Shown here piece after piece: positions 51,112 to 60,620 of a stretch of DNA of 64,000 nucleotides (the stretch's first letter is position 1; each line of letters opens with the position of its first letter). The notes beneath the pieces were generated by a model that ran no database searches, was not told the DNA's origin, and worked only from the letters and a program-made list of their open reading frames with translations. This stretch comes from Helicobacter_B zhangjianzhongii (GTDB lineage: Bacteria; Campylobacterota; Campylobacteria; Campylobacterales; Helicobacteraceae): positions 124,001 to 188,000 of the forward strand of contig NZ_JANURN010000003.1 in the NCBI RefSeq assembly GCF_030249855.1, given 5' to 3'. A program made the position numbers and the translations under genes.

Positions 51112-52335
51112 GGATTGAAGCATTGCAAAAGTGGATTCTATGATGGCAGATTCTTGGGATTTAGTGATATGGGCTAAAGGCTCTTTTATAATGCAATAGC
51201 GTTTGTCTTGGCTGCCCCAACGCTTCGTATCCTTGAGAGAGACTAGGGCGATACTTGGGGTGAAAAGATTTTCTGCTAAATGCAATGCCCCTGTGCTAGG
51301 CGTGATGATACAGCTCATCGACTCCAAAAATGCTGCGAGATTGTGGAGATCGCCTTGATTGTGGTAGATGATACAGCGATCTTGCAGGGTGCAAGAGTGC
51401 GTGGAGCTGTAGTCTTGCAGGGCTTTTTCTAGCAGTGCGTGTGTCTTGCCATAGGTGCAAATACAAGGGATACAATTAGGCAAAGCAGCGATTTTGTCAA
51501 TAAGTGTGAGATAGCTCTCAAGGTGGAGCGTGTGTGAAGCCATTATGCTAAAGGGATTTACACAGACCAAGAAAAGCGGCGTTTGCGAGCTGCTTAGACT
51601 TAGGGCGCAAGGATCTAGCACAGGATCACAAGGATCTAGCTTGATGGCTTTGCGATGGGCTTTAGTGAAAGCGATTTTTGCTTGTAGATTGGCATTGTGA
51701 TTAAAATCATCGCGAGAAAAACGCTTTAAGCTTTGTGCAAGAAAGGCTATCACGGAGTCTTTATCACTTGCTTTTACCCTAGAATCCACAAAATCGATAG
51801 AATCAATCTTTGAATCAAATCGCACCTTGTCAATCTTACGCGCTAGCAACAAAAACATTTCCCTGTGTGTAATGCTAGAATCTAGGAGCATTACAGGCGA
51901 AAATCTTGGGCGCAAAATATTTGCAAGCTTTGCCCTTGTGATAATGGTGCGTGCATTTGTAGAGGCAAAAAATCGCAGCTGCCACGCCTTGCAACTAAGC
52001 GAGAGCAAATACCTAGGCTGGTAGGCATTGATCCTTTCTCTATTGATAGCAGTAGTCAAGCTGCCTTCAAGCAGACAAAACTCATCGACAAAATCAAGCC
52101 CTTTAAGCAGCTCTTGCAAAACATCGCGTGCAAACACCACCAAAGATGCGCGATAGATCCTCTTCATCGCTAAAAGCGCATCAAGGATAATCACATTATC
52201 CCCCAATCCATTCACACTATCGGCGTGGATAACAACAATGGTGTCTCCTTGAGTAGCTGGCTGGCACGGAAGATTATGGTTATTAGATGAAGTGGTGGTA
52301 GGCTGGCTTGCAGTGGGCTTTGATACATTTGACAT
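51097..52335 (-). CDS. GT9-family (heptosyltransferase-like) glycosyltransferase
   Basis: A 412-residue protein with the GT9 pattern: GLGDNVIILDALLAMKRIYR near residue 45, CVNPFSIMASHTLHL, and the C-terminal LAAFLESMSCIITPSTGALHLAENLFTPSIALV. GT9 enzymes transfer heptose or related sugars to the LPS inner core from ADP-heptose, which this genome makes with the gmh/hld operon. The first 30 residues (Ser/Thr-rich) look dispensable. Sequence around IDSIDFVDSRVKASDKDS may be a short repeat insertion. Confidence 0.75.
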   Translation of the reverse strand: MSNVSKPTASQPTTTSSNNHNLPCQPATQGDTIVVIHADSVNGLGDNVIILDALLAMKRIYRASLVVFARDVLQELLKGLDFVDEFCLLEGSLTTAINRERINAYQPRYLLSLSCKAWQLRFFASTNARTIITRAKLANILRPRFSPVMLLDSSITHREMFLLLARKIDKVRFDSKIDSIDFVDSRVKASDKDSVIAFLAQSLKRFSRDDFNHNANLQAKIAFTKAHRKAIKLDPCDPVLDPCALSLSSSQTPLFLVCVNPFSIMASHTLHLESYLTLIDKIAALPNCIPCICTYGKTHALLEKALQDYSSTHSCTLQDRCIIYHNQGDLHNLAAFLESMSCIITPSTGALHLAENLFTPSIALVSLKDTKRWGSQDKRYCIIKEPLAHITKSQESAIIESTFAMLQSLLPR

Positions 52336-52384
52336 AGAGAATCTTTAGAGTGAATTAGCTAGAATCAAACCGCCAAAATCAAGC

Positions 52385-52461
52385 TGGCGCACCCAAGAGG
52401 ATTCGAACCTCTGACCTACGGCTTAGAAGGCCGTTGCTCTATCCAGCTGAGCTATGGGCGC
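52385..52461 (-). tRNA. tRNA-Arg (anticodon TCT)
   Basis: Reverse strand folds into a cloverleaf: acceptor GCGCCCA with TGGGTGC, anticodon loop CTTCTAA, TTCGAAT in the T arm. CCA is encoded at 52385-52387. Confidence 0.95.
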
Positions 52462-52469
52462 AGGCTAGG

Positions 52470-52546
52470 TGGTGCGCCCGAAGGGAGTCGAACCCCTAAC
52501 CCCCAGATCCGAAGTCTGGTGCTCTATCCAATTGAGCTACGAACGC
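52470..52546 (-). tRNA. tRNA-Arg (anticodon TCG)
   Basis: Cloverleaf with acceptor GCGTTCG against CGGGCGC (wobble pairs), anticodon loop CTTCGGA and T loop TTCGACT. CCA is encoded. Confidence 0.93.
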
Positions 52547-52554
52547 ACAAAGTA

Positions 52555-52632
52555 TGGGGTGGATGATGGGGCTCGAACCCACGACCCTCAGTGCCACAAA
52601 CTGATGCTCTAACCAACTGAGCTACACCCACC
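52555..52632 (-). tRNA. tRNA-His (anticodon GTG)
   Basis: Anticodon loop TTGTGGC in a TCAGT/ACTGA stem. The extra G at -1 opposite C73, specific to tRNA-His, is encoded. CCA is encoded. Confidence 0.95.
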
Positions 52633-52673
52633 ATAAGAAAATATCAAAAAGAAGAAAAATAAGCTTCCCAAAA

Positions 52674-52751
52674 TGGTCGGGGCGAAAGGATTCGAACCTT
52701 CGACCCCTTGGTCCCAAACCAAGTACTCTAACCAGACTGAGCTACGCCCCG
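52674..52751 (-). tRNA. tRNA-Pro (anticodon TGG)
   Basis: Acceptor CGGGGCG/CGCCCCG, anticodon loop TTTGGGA, T loop TTCGAAT, CCA encoded. First of four tandem tRNAs (Pro-His-Arg-Arg) transcribed on the minus strand. Confidence 0.95.
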
Positions 52752-52816
52752 ATTACTCGATACCCAAACATTTTAGAAACGCAGATTATAGCTAAAGGCT
52801 ATAAAAAATGTCAAGA

Positions 52817-54007
52817 TCACGACCTTAAGCTAGCACCTTTGTAAAAGAAAAATACAGCCGCTAGTCCATACAGCACAAAGCCCATAATCACAAACATCTC
52901 AATAAGCCCAAAGGCTTTAACAACAGGCTGGGTGAGAAAAGGCGAGCAAAACTGCCCCATAAACAAAAAGCTCGCCAAAAATCCATACGCTTTAGGACGC
53001 TCACTATCACTTGCTAGCATATAGAGCCACGAGCTATTATTGATAAGCATTAGCCCAAGCCCTGCGCCTATGCACATAAGCGCAAAAAGCAGTGAAATAT
53101 AGTTGTGAAAAAAGCCGATGATAAATAGCCCTGTCCCTATAAGCATAAGCGCGGCAGATGCAATATGTTTGATAGAAAGAAACGCACGCACGCGGTTATA
53201 CATTAGGCTGAAAAACGCCATAGCCAAACTTGTGCTTGCCATAGAAATACCGATTTGAGAATTGGGCTTTTCTAAGATATGGGAGATAAAAAATGGGATT
53301 TGCGTAGGCACGACATTAAACATCATCATCGCAAAAAACCCTAGAAAATACACAGGGGCAAATTTATACAGCCAAGCACCCATAGCACGCAGGCGTTGCA
53401 CAAAAGAGTCGTGTGAGACCTTTGGGGCTTGTGGGATAGCGCGTGGCTCAAAGAGTGCGAATTTAACATAGAGCAGGATAAAAATCCCACCCAGATAGGC
53501 AAGAAATGGAAATCTCCAGCTAATTTCTGCAAGCACACCTCCACCTACAAGAAATATCGCCCCGCCAATTGCCATAGCAAAATTCTGCGTGCTAAGGACC
53601 TTTTCTCTCGCCCTACCTTTGTAATAATCCCCTATAAGCACGCCCACACCTGTGGCTAAAAATGCCGTGGCGACCCCTAAGAAAAAGCGCGATACAAGCA
53701 AGGCATAAAGATTATCTAGCATAAAGCCACTTGCCCCCGCCACACTCCATAGCAACAATGCAGCAAAGATGACAGGAAGCCTTTTATATGCCGCATAGAC
53801 AAATCCGGCTAGAGGTGAGAAAATCATAATCGATAGTGCTGGCAGCGTTAAAATAAGCTTAGAGAGCATATCCGCGTGTGGCGTGCTGGCAAAATGCGCT
53901 TCAAGCTCAGGCAAACTTGGCGCGATGATAGTAGGACCAAGCACAGTAGTAGAAGCGATAGCAAAAATGGCAAGCCTAGTAACTAGCGATGGATTCTGTG
54001 ATGTCAT
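52817..54007 (-). CDS. Major facilitator superfamily transporter
   Basis: A 396-residue, 12-helix transporter. Start chosen at MTSQNPSLVTRLAIF, preceded by GGAGAT, rather than the longer frame at 54076. The A-like motif GFVYAAYKRLPV lies between helices 2 and 3, and LAEISWRFPFLAYLGGIF follows helix 5. It resembles Bcr/CflA-type drug exporters. Substrate unknown. No repeat insertions. Confidence 0.8.
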   Translation of the reverse strand: MTSQNPSLVTRLAIFAIASTTVLGPTIIAPSLPELEAHFASTPHADMLSKLILTLPALSIMIFSPLAGFVYAAYKRLPVIFAALLLWSVAGASGFMLDNLYALLVSRFFLGVATAFLATGVGVLIGDYYKGRAREKVLSTQNFAMAIGGAIFLVGGGVLAEISWRFPFLAYLGGIFILLYVKFALFEPRAIPQAPKVSHDSFVQRLRAMGAWLYKFAPVYFLGFFAMMMFNVVPTQIPFFISHILEKPNSQIGISMASTSLAMAFFSLMYNRVRAFLSIKHIASAALMLIGTGLFIIGFFHNYISLLFALMCIGAGLGLMLINNSSWLYMLASDSERPKAYGFLASFLFMGQFCSPFLTQPVVKAFGLIEMFVIMGFVLYGLAAVFFFYKGASLRS

Positions 54008-54160
54008 AATATCTCCATAAAATTTCAAAGAAGCATTAAAGTAAGCCGCATTGATATATGTGGTGTAAGAAAACATTGTAGCAAATTCTTAATAAAATAA
54101 AACAGATTGATGAGCTAGCCTAGAATCCAACTCGTGCCATAGGCAATAAGCCCCTAGATA

Positions 54161-55187
54161 CTAGCACACTTGATTACCCCAAGTAGGATTTAGCACGATC
54201 CAATCATCAGGCATTATATTGATCGTGCAATCAGGCTCATCAAGCAAATGTATGCTAGGCATTATGACTATTTTATGGGGATTTTCTATAAGATAGGCAG
54301 CCCACCAGCTAAAAGTGCTATTAGCAGTGATGGCGTGCTGGCAACTGCGCATAAGCATTAGCTCTTGTGTGGGATTGCTCTCGTCATTATTATCAATAAA
54401 GCTAAAAGAACATCCAGCATACACATCACGATCTAATAGCCCTAAAAACTCTTGCTTGCACCACGCAATATCATTGCTAAATATAAAAAAATGCACCCCG
54501 CCACCAAGAGCCTTAAGCACTTGGGTAATGGCGCATTCATAATACGCCTTTCCTAGCTCAAGATATTGCCACAAACGCAAGTAATCCCCTCTTCTAATGT
54601 GGATAAAAGTTGCATTAGGCGTGGCTTGTATTTGGGCTTGTAGATTGCGGTTTGCTGGCGTTAGGGGACAAGTGAAGTCTCTACGCAAAATCTCTTCTAA
54701 TCCCTTGATATAAGAGAGATTTCCATAGTATCCAAACACGCGAGTATCGCTTGTGATAGAGTGCAGTGGTATGGCTTCACCTAATTTGGCTTCTGTGATT
54801 GTGGATTTATATGGGTGGGATTTGCGATTGCTTGGCAGCAATGCTTGTAGAATCTGGTAAAGGGGCTTTGGCGCAATACGCATAAACTTATGATATATAC
54901 GAAAAAACCAAAACCACCTATCGCACCCATAAAAGTGGCTAAAAAGCTCAGGCTTAGACAAAATAGGCAGTGTGATAGCAAAATGCGCTAATTCTAGATC
55001 GCGCGTATCTTGCCCCCCCCCCCCCGATTCCAGCGGAAGCGTTGGCTAGCCCAAAGGCTTCTTTGGATTCTGGGAGGAAATGCGTCGCCTCTAGTGCCAC
55101 TGCAAAGCCTTTGGATTCTAGAAATTTGGCAAAGGCGTATTGAAACATTTGATTTCCAAGTCCTCCGCACAAGTAGATAGTAACCAT
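54161..55187 (-). CDS. Alpha-1,2-fucosyltransferase (GT11), phase-variable and out of frame here
   Basis: The N-terminal frame (from ATG 55187) has the GT11 hallmark CGGLGNQMFQYAFAKFLESKG, and the C-terminal frame has FIHIRRGDYLRL and ANSTFSWWAAYLIENP. Both frames meet at thirteen G in the coding strand (55013-55025). With thirteen, the first frame runs to a stop at 54954; twelve or fifteen would join it to the second frame, which is open from the tract (QDTRDLELAHFAITLP), giving about 341 residues. Same gene type, and same sort of tract, as FutC of H. pylori, which makes Lewis-type fucosylated LPS. No fucose-nucleotide genes are in the window. Confidence 0.88.
55013..55025 (-). repeat. Poly-C/G tract (13) in the fucosyltransferase gene
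   Basis: Thirteen C on the plus strand separate the two halves of the GT11 enzyme. Length sets the frame; the present one is off. Confidence 0.9.
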
Positions 55188-55209
55188 CGCTTGCCTTTTG
55201 TCCTTATCC

Positions 55210-55941
55210 CTATTTCGCGCCTACGGCTACCATTTTACGGCGCAAATAGGCGATTTTGCTTTGAAGGGGGAGATTTTTAGGACAAGTATCGTGGCAGGCG
55301 ATAAGACTCATACAGCCAAACACGCCATCATCATTGCCCACTAGCTCGTAGAAATCTTCATCACTGCGTTTATCGTGGGAGTCGATCATAAAGCGCACGA
55401 TTCTATTCATACCAGCTGCACCGACAAAATCTTCGCGCATAAGCTTGGTCGCACAGCTTGCGATACAGCAACCACACTCAATGCAGCGATCTAGCTCAAA
55501 CACATCTTGCGCTTCTTGCGGATCGATGGGCTTCTCAAGCTTGGAAATATCTGTCTCCTCATTGCTATGCACCCAGCTCTCCACGCGCTTTGTCATACCA
55601 GCAAACCACTCGCCCGTATTGACACTTAGATCCTTGATAAGCTTGAATGCAGGCAGAGGCATAAGCGTGATAGTATCGGGGAAGTCTTTTGTCAGCGTGC
55701 GGCAGGCAAGCCTTGGGCGACCATTGATCATCATCGAGCAGCTACCGCAAATCCCAGCGCGGCAGACAAAGTCAAAGCTTAGATCTGGGTCTTGATTTTC
55801 ACGGATAAGATTTAGCGCGATGAAAATCGTCATAGAATCCGTTTCTTCGATCTTATACTCAGCAAAGTGTGGCTTTGACACTGCGCTATGCGGATCAAAC
55901 TTCAAAGCACGAATAGTAAGTGTTCTTCCTTTTGCTTCCAT
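55210..55941 (-). CDS. frdB: Fumarate reductase iron-sulfur subunit
   Basis: A 243-residue protein with the [2Fe-2S] motif CRAGICGSC and CRTL, then the [4Fe-4S]/[3Fe-4S] motifs CIECGCCIASC and CMSLIACHDTCPK. It passes electrons from FrdC to FrdA on the inner membrane. Third gene of frdCAB and joined to frdA by a 1-bp overlap. Confidence 0.97.
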   Translation of the reverse strand: MEAKGRTLTIRALKFDPHSAVSKPHFAEYKIEETDSMTIFIALNLIRENQDPDLSFDFVCRAGICGSCSMMINGRPRLACRTLTKDFPDTITLMPLPAFKLIKDLSVNTGEWFAGMTKRVESWVHSNEETDISKLEKPIDPQEAQDVFELDRCIECGCCIASCATKLMREDFVGAAGMNRIVRFMIDSHDKRSDEDFYELVGNDDGVFGCMSLIACHDTCPKNLPLQSKIAYLRRKMVAVGAK

Positions 55942-57911
55942 TATTTATCTCCTAGTCGTTGATTTTTTTCTTTATACTTGGGCTGTAAGTCAAAGTCCAT
56001 AAGAGCCTGTTGTAGCTCATAGCGATCGCCGCCACGAGCTTGCACTTCTTGGGTGATTTTATCAATCTCGGCTTGGCGTTTGGCAGAGAGAGGATTTTCA
56101 ATAATCATACCCTTTGCCCCATAGCCACGGAATCCGGGCGCGATCTCCATAGACATAATATCTAGGTCTTCATAGGAGAGTGTGGGTAGTGTTTGTGTAT
56201 CGCTCTCCCACGAAGCAAGCGTGCGCTTTAGCCATTTTTCATCATCGCGTTTTGGATAGTCTTCACGCGTATGTGCGCCTCTAGATTCTGTGCGATTAAG
56301 CGCACCAAGAGCCACACAAAGGGCGAGTTTGATCATTTTAGGCACGCGATAGGCGTCCTCTAGCTCGGGGTTGTTATGGAGCTTTTTGTTTTTGATACCG
56401 ATGTTTTTGCTTCGTTTGTAGATTTCTTCCAAACGAGCAACAGCATCTTCTAGCCCCTTGCCATCGCGGAAAATCCCCACATCTTCTTCCATAATGTCTT
56501 TCATCGCGTTTTTAAGCTCATAGACATTTTCGTGTCCGCTATTATTGACAAGAGATTCTAGGTAAGCTTGCTCTTTGGCGACAAACTGCTCAATCACAGA
56601 AGTTTGCAAGTCCATTTTCGCTTGCTCACAATGCTGCGCAAAATAATCCCCAATAATCATACCGCTAACCACTGCTTCACTCACAGAGTTTCCACCTAAG
56701 CGGTTAAAGCCGTGCATATCCCAGCACGCTGCTTCACCAGCGGCAAAAAGCCCTGCAAGTGCAGTGTGTCCTTGATAATTTGTGCGGATACCGCCCATAG
56801 AGTAGTGCTGCATAGGCTTCACAGGCGCCCATTTCTCCGCTGGGTCAATCCCTGCAAACACTTGGCAGATCTCTTGCACATCGCGTAAGTTGCGCTCGAT
56901 ATGCTCTCTCCCAAGGATTGAAATATCAAGCCACAAATGCTCTCCATACGCAGACTTCACGCCCTTGCCCTCTCTAATCCTTTGGATCATACGGCGAGAG
57001 ACGACATCGCGACTTGCAAGCTCCTTTTTCTCCGGCTCATAATCAGGCATAAAGCGATAGCCATCGACATCGCGCAAGATCCCGCCATCACCGCGGCAGC
57101 CCTCTGTGAGCAAGATCCCACTAGGGAAAAGTGGCGTTGGGTGGAACTGCACCGCTTCCATATTGCCAAGCTTTGCTACTCCTGTCTCCATTGCAATAGC
57201 AAGCCCAATACCCTCGCAAATCACGGCATTTGTGGTGTTTTTGTAGATCCTACCATAGCCACCTGTGGCGATAAGCGTGCCTTTTGCCACATAGGCGATA
57301 AGCTCACCTGTGATGAGATCGCGCACGACAGCCCCATAGCAGATCCCATCTTTGTGAATTAAGCGCAAGGCTTCTTTGCGGTCTTGTATATCTACGCCGT
57401 GTTTATAGGCTTCATTTGCCACAGCGTAGAGCATAGAATGCCCCGTGGCATCAGCGGTGTAGCAGGTGCGCCACTTTTTTGTCCCACCAAAGTCGCGAGA
57501 GTGGATATAGCCGTGGCGGAAGTCTTCTTCTGTGATAGTGGTCTTTTGCGCGTTAATGACAGCGGTGCGATCGCCTTTTTGGATTCTAGTCCAAGCCACT
57601 CCCCACGAAGCAAGCTCTCTAATCGCCTTAGGCGCAGTGGTAACAAACATTCTAGCTACCTTTTGATCACAGCCCCAATCGCTTCCTTTAACAGTGTCTG
57701 CAAAGTGCAGGTCTTCATTATCCCCATCGCTCATTTTTGAATTACCAAGACTTGCTTGCATACCGCCTTGTGCTGCTGCCGAGTGGCTGCGCTTGACAGG
57801 CACAAGAGATAGCACGATTGTGCTTAAGCCCTTTTGCTTTGTCGCAATAGAGGCGCGAAGCCCAGCCAAACCGCCGCCGATAATTAACGCATCTGAATAT
57901 ACTACTTTCAT
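55941..57911 (-). CDS. frdA: Fumarate reductase flavoprotein subunit
   Basis: A 656-residue catalytic subunit. FAD-binding IIGGGLAGLRASIATKQ, flavin-linked histidine in KRSHSAAAQGGMQAS, FHPTPLFPSGILLTEGCRG, and HGFNRLGGNSVSEAVVSG. It reduces fumarate with menaquinol, an anaerobic respiration step of this group. Its stop shares a base with the frdB start, and it begins within 1 bp of the frdC stop. Confidence 0.97.
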   Translation of the reverse strand: MKVVYSDALIIGGGLAGLRASIATKQKGLSTIVLSLVPVKRSHSAAAQGGMQASLGNSKMSDGDNEDLHFADTVKGSDWGCDQKVARMFVTTAPKAIRELASWGVAWTRIQKGDRTAVINAQKTTITEEDFRHGYIHSRDFGGTKKWRTCYTADATGHSMLYAVANEAYKHGVDIQDRKEALRLIHKDGICYGAVVRDLITGELIAYVAKGTLIATGGYGRIYKNTTNAVICEGIGLAIAMETGVAKLGNMEAVQFHPTPLFPSGILLTEGCRGDGGILRDVDGYRFMPDYEPEKKELASRDVVSRRMIQRIREGKGVKSAYGEHLWLDISILGREHIERNLRDVQEICQVFAGIDPAEKWAPVKPMQHYSMGGIRTNYQGHTALAGLFAAGEAACWDMHGFNRLGGNSVSEAVVSGMIIGDYFAQHCEQAKMDLQTSVIEQFVAKEQAYLESLVNNSGHENVYELKNAMKDIMEEDVGIFRDGKGLEDAVARLEEIYKRSKNIGIKNKKLHNNPELEDAYRVPKMIKLALCVALGALNRTESRGAHTREDYPKRDDEKWLKRTLASWESDTQTLPTLSYEDLDIMSMEIAPGFRGYGAKGMIIENPLSAKRQAEIDKITQEVQARGGDRYELQQALMDFDLQPKYKEKNQRLGDK

Positions 57912-58682
57912 CTACTCTCCTTTTCCTTTTGTGGCTACATCAACTGCGCGATAATGCTCTATGCCCTTGCTAGAATCCAGCCCTTGACCGATTTTGATAT
58001 ATGCAGCATAGGAGCAAAGCCCAAGCACGATACAAAACACCGATAACGCCCACTTAACACGGCGAAGATTTTGTATGCCGAGCTTCTCAAACCAACCCCA
58101 TTTGATACAGAGACGATAGAGTCCAATCGAGCCGTGTAGCTCCACAGCAAAAAGCAAAAATATATATAAAAGCCAATAGTTTTGATGCACAAAGCGGAAT
58201 GATGATGCAAGTGGTCCTATGTGTTCAGGCTGGGTAAGGTTGGTAAAAAGATGAGGCATCGCTAGGAAAAACATCGCAAACCCTGTGGCAGCTTGGATCA
58301 CCCACAAACTCGTATCGCCGTGTTTCATCAGCTTTTTATGCGTTTTTAGCGCGATAAATTGACGATAATTGACAGGAAACTTGCGCAATGCCAAAAATGC
58401 GTGCGCGACAAAGGCTACAATCACCACAGCCGCCACAATCGACACCAAAAACGGCTGCCCCTCATCACCAAAGATGAAACTTCCTTCAAAGAATGTCGTT
58501 ACTGCAAACATCGCCTCTTGGCTAACCAAAATGCTAGATACAAACAGCAAATGCGCGAGCATAAATAATGCCAAGAAAAGCCCCGTAGCACTCTGCCAAA
58601 AATCTAGCCGAGCAGGCATTTTGCTCTTTTTTCTCTCCTTTGTTACACCTGTGTAACTTTCAATGATCTTGTCTTCTTGCAT
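57912..58682 (-). CDS. frdC: Fumarate reductase cytochrome b subunit
   Basis: A 256-residue, five-helix di-haem membrane anchor of the Wolinella/Helicobacter type. Visible helices include LFLALFMLAHLLFVSSILV (about residue 35) and IVAAVVIVAFVAHAFLALRK (about 85). Histidines in AHLLF, AHAF, PHLF and ELHGSIGLYR are the likely haem ligands. First gene of the operon; ribosome-binding site AAGGAG. Confidence 0.95.
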   Translation of the reverse strand: MQEDKIIESYTGVTKERKKSKMPARLDFWQSATGLFLALFMLAHLLFVSSILVSQEAMFAVTTFFEGSFIFGDEGQPFLVSIVAAVVIVAFVAHAFLALRKFPVNYRQFIALKTHKKLMKHGDTSLWVIQAATGFAMFFLAMPHLFTNLTQPEHIGPLASSFRFVHQNYWLLYIFLLFAVELHGSIGLYRLCIKWGWFEKLGIQNLRRVKWALSVFCIVLGLCSYAAYIKIGQGLDSSKGIEHYRAVDVATKGKGE

Positions 58683-58729
58683 TGAATCTCCTTAAGTGTG
58701 TTCGCCCTAGATTCTAGGGTTGTGCGTGA

Positions 58730-58735
58730 ATTATA
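58730..58735 (-). promoter_or_regulatory. Probable -10 box of the frdCAB operon
   Basis: TATAAT on the minus strand, about 48 bp before the frdC ATG, within the self-complementary ATTATAAT. Confidence 0.45.
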
Positions 58736-58836
58736 ATCTATTTATAAGCAAAAATACCTAAAAAATGAGAAATTTAAGTCTATGATTACATTGCCAATTG
58801 TGTGGCAATGACTCTTGTGTAAAATCCCAAGAACCA

Positions 58837-59913
58837 TTAGAGAGTGTGAAGATAATTGGTCGTGCTACGCGGGCTTACTTCTTGAGCAATTGAGTCTGCA
58901 AATATTCCCTTTTGCCACTCTGGGATCGCAGCACGCCCTATCATCGCAGCATTATCAGCGCAAAACTCTAGCGGTGCTAGATGCAGTCTAAGTCCAAAGC
59001 GCGTGCAAAGTCGCTCTATCTCAGCGCGCAAGCTTGCATTACTACTCGCCCCACCTACAATGGCAAAATCACGGATACCATCATTATTTTTATGCTTGAG
59101 ATATTTTTCTACTTGATTGCTAATATGAGCTATGGCAGCTTTTTGAAACGATGCGCACACCAATGCTTTATCGCTCTCATTGAGACTAGAATCCACTTTT
59201 AGCCTAGAATCCACTTTGCTAGGATCGTGGCTTGATAGAGATTCTATGAGCAATCGCGTGGCATTTTTAAGCCCAGAGAAGCTAAATCCGTGCTTGTCTT
59301 TTAGCGGGAGGGGGAGAGAGTGGATTCTAGTGGTGGGCGATAGCTTGGAGGCATAGGATTCTATAATAGGTCCGCCCGGATAGCCAAGGGAGAGCATTTT
59401 AGCGACTTTATCAAAGCTTTCACCAAAGCTATCATCTAGACTTTGAGCGATGATCAAAAACTCTTCTTCACTGCGTGCTTGCATAATCTGCGTATGCCCG
59501 CCAGATACAAGCAACACACTCATAGGAAAAATAGCTTCGCACTGATTGATAAAAAGTGAGTAAAAATGCCCGATTAGGTGGTTGATAGCAATAAGCGGGA
59601 TACGCAAGCTTAGAGCAAGAAGCTTTGCCATCATTAGCCCTTCAATAAGACTCACAGACAGCCCCGGCTCTGTGGTGATCGCCACTGCTTTAAGGCGCGT
59701 AAAATCCCCTAGCTCGCCCTTTAGTATAGCTAGAATCTCTGGCAGTCCCTTTGTATGCAGTCTTGAGGCAATCTCTGGCACAACGCCACCATACACACTA
59801 TGCGCACTATCTTGTGAAATTTTATGGTGGAATACAAGCTTGGCACTTGCTATGTCTGTGAGAGCAAGTGAGCTATCATCACAGCTACTTTCTATGCTTA
59901 AAAGCATTGCCAC
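58837..59913 (-). CDS. tsaD: tRNA N6-threonylcarbamoyladenosine transferase
   Basis: A 358-residue TsaD/Gcp. LSIESSCDDSSLAL, then GGVVPEIASRLH, the metal-binding NHLIGH, LLVSGGHTQIM, GYPGGPIIE, and FAIVGGASSNASLRAEIE. It attaches threonylcarbamoyl to A37 of ANN-reading tRNAs. The SKVDSRLKVDSSLNES peptide at about residue 228 is a repeat insertion of about 15 residues in the region before ALVCASFQ, and accounts for its being longer than the usual 335-345. Confidence 0.95.
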   Translation of the reverse strand: MAMLLSIESSCDDSSLALTDIASAKLVFHHKISQDSAHSVYGGVVPEIASRLHTKGLPEILAILKGELGDFTRLKAVAITTEPGLSVSLIEGLMMAKLLALSLRIPLIAINHLIGHFYSLFINQCEAIFPMSVLLVSGGHTQIMQARSEEEFLIIAQSLDDSFGESFDKVAKMLSLGYPGGPIIESYASKLSPTTRIHSLPLPLKDKHGFSFSGLKNATRLLIESLSSHDPSKVDSRLKVDSSLNESDKALVCASFQKAAIAHISNQVEKYLKHKNNDGIRDFAIVGGASSNASLRAEIERLCTRFGLRLHLAPLEFCADNAAMIGRAAIPEWQKGIFADSIAQEVSPRSTTNYLHTL

Positions 59914-60025
59914 TCCTTATAGTAAAATACAATTATACAAAGAATTAGCGCGTATTAACATTTGCGCGTTAGAATCTACGGCACCGGACTTTAGATCTGG
60001 TGCAATCCCACAATGAAGGACATTT

Positions 60026-60589
60026 ATGAAAAAGTCTCTACTTGTTAGCTCAATCTTGGCTCTAGCTCTCTCTGCAAGTAGCGCAGCACAATATGATGTT
60101 GATGTATCGCATTCTGCAGTGAATTTTCAAGTTACGCATATGATGATCAGCGATGTCGATGGCGCGTTTAATACCTTTAGCGGTGTGGTGGATTTTGATG
60201 AGAGCACCAAAACCCTAAAAGCTCTTAGTGGTGAAGTGCTTATCTCCTCCATTGATACCAAAAATGACTCACGAGATAAGCACCTAAATGCGCCTGATTT
60301 TTTTGATTCTGCGAAATTCCCCAAAGCCACGCTTGTGATGAAATCTATCAAGGGCAAAAAGCTTACGGCAGATGTAACAATCCGCGGCATTACAAAGCCT
60401 GTTGTATTTGATATGAGCATAAAAGGTCCGGTAACAAACCCAATGAGCAAAGAAAACAAACTTGCAATCGCCATCAAGCTTGAAGGCAAGCTAAACCGCA
60501 AAGACTTTGGAATCGGTATGGATACAAAAGATGCCCTTGTAAGCGATGAAATCGCACTGCGCATCCAGCTTGAAGCCCATAGCAAATAA
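60026..60589 (+). CDS. YceI-family periplasmic protein
   Basis: A 187-residue exported protein. Signal peptide KKSLLVSSILALALSASSAA, then YDVDVSHSAVNFQVTHMMIS, LSGEVLISSIDTKNDSRDKHL, and FGIGMDTKDALVSDEI, matching the lipocalin-like YceI fold that binds polyisoprenoids. A similar gene is known in H. pylori (HP1286). Single gene; upstream is a GCACC/GGTGC stem near 59980-60004. Confidence 0.9.
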   Translation: MKKSLLVSSILALALSASSAAQYDVDVSHSAVNFQVTHMMISDVDGAFNTFSGVVDFDESTKTLKALSGEVLISSIDTKNDSRDKHLNAPDFFDSAKFPKATLVMKSIKGKKLTADVTIRGITKPVVFDMSIKGPVTNPMSKENKLAIAIKLEGKLNRKDFGIGMDTKDALVSDEIALRIQLEAHSK

Positions 60590-60620
60590 GCTTGACCTAG
60601 ATTCTATCTAGGGTTTTGGG

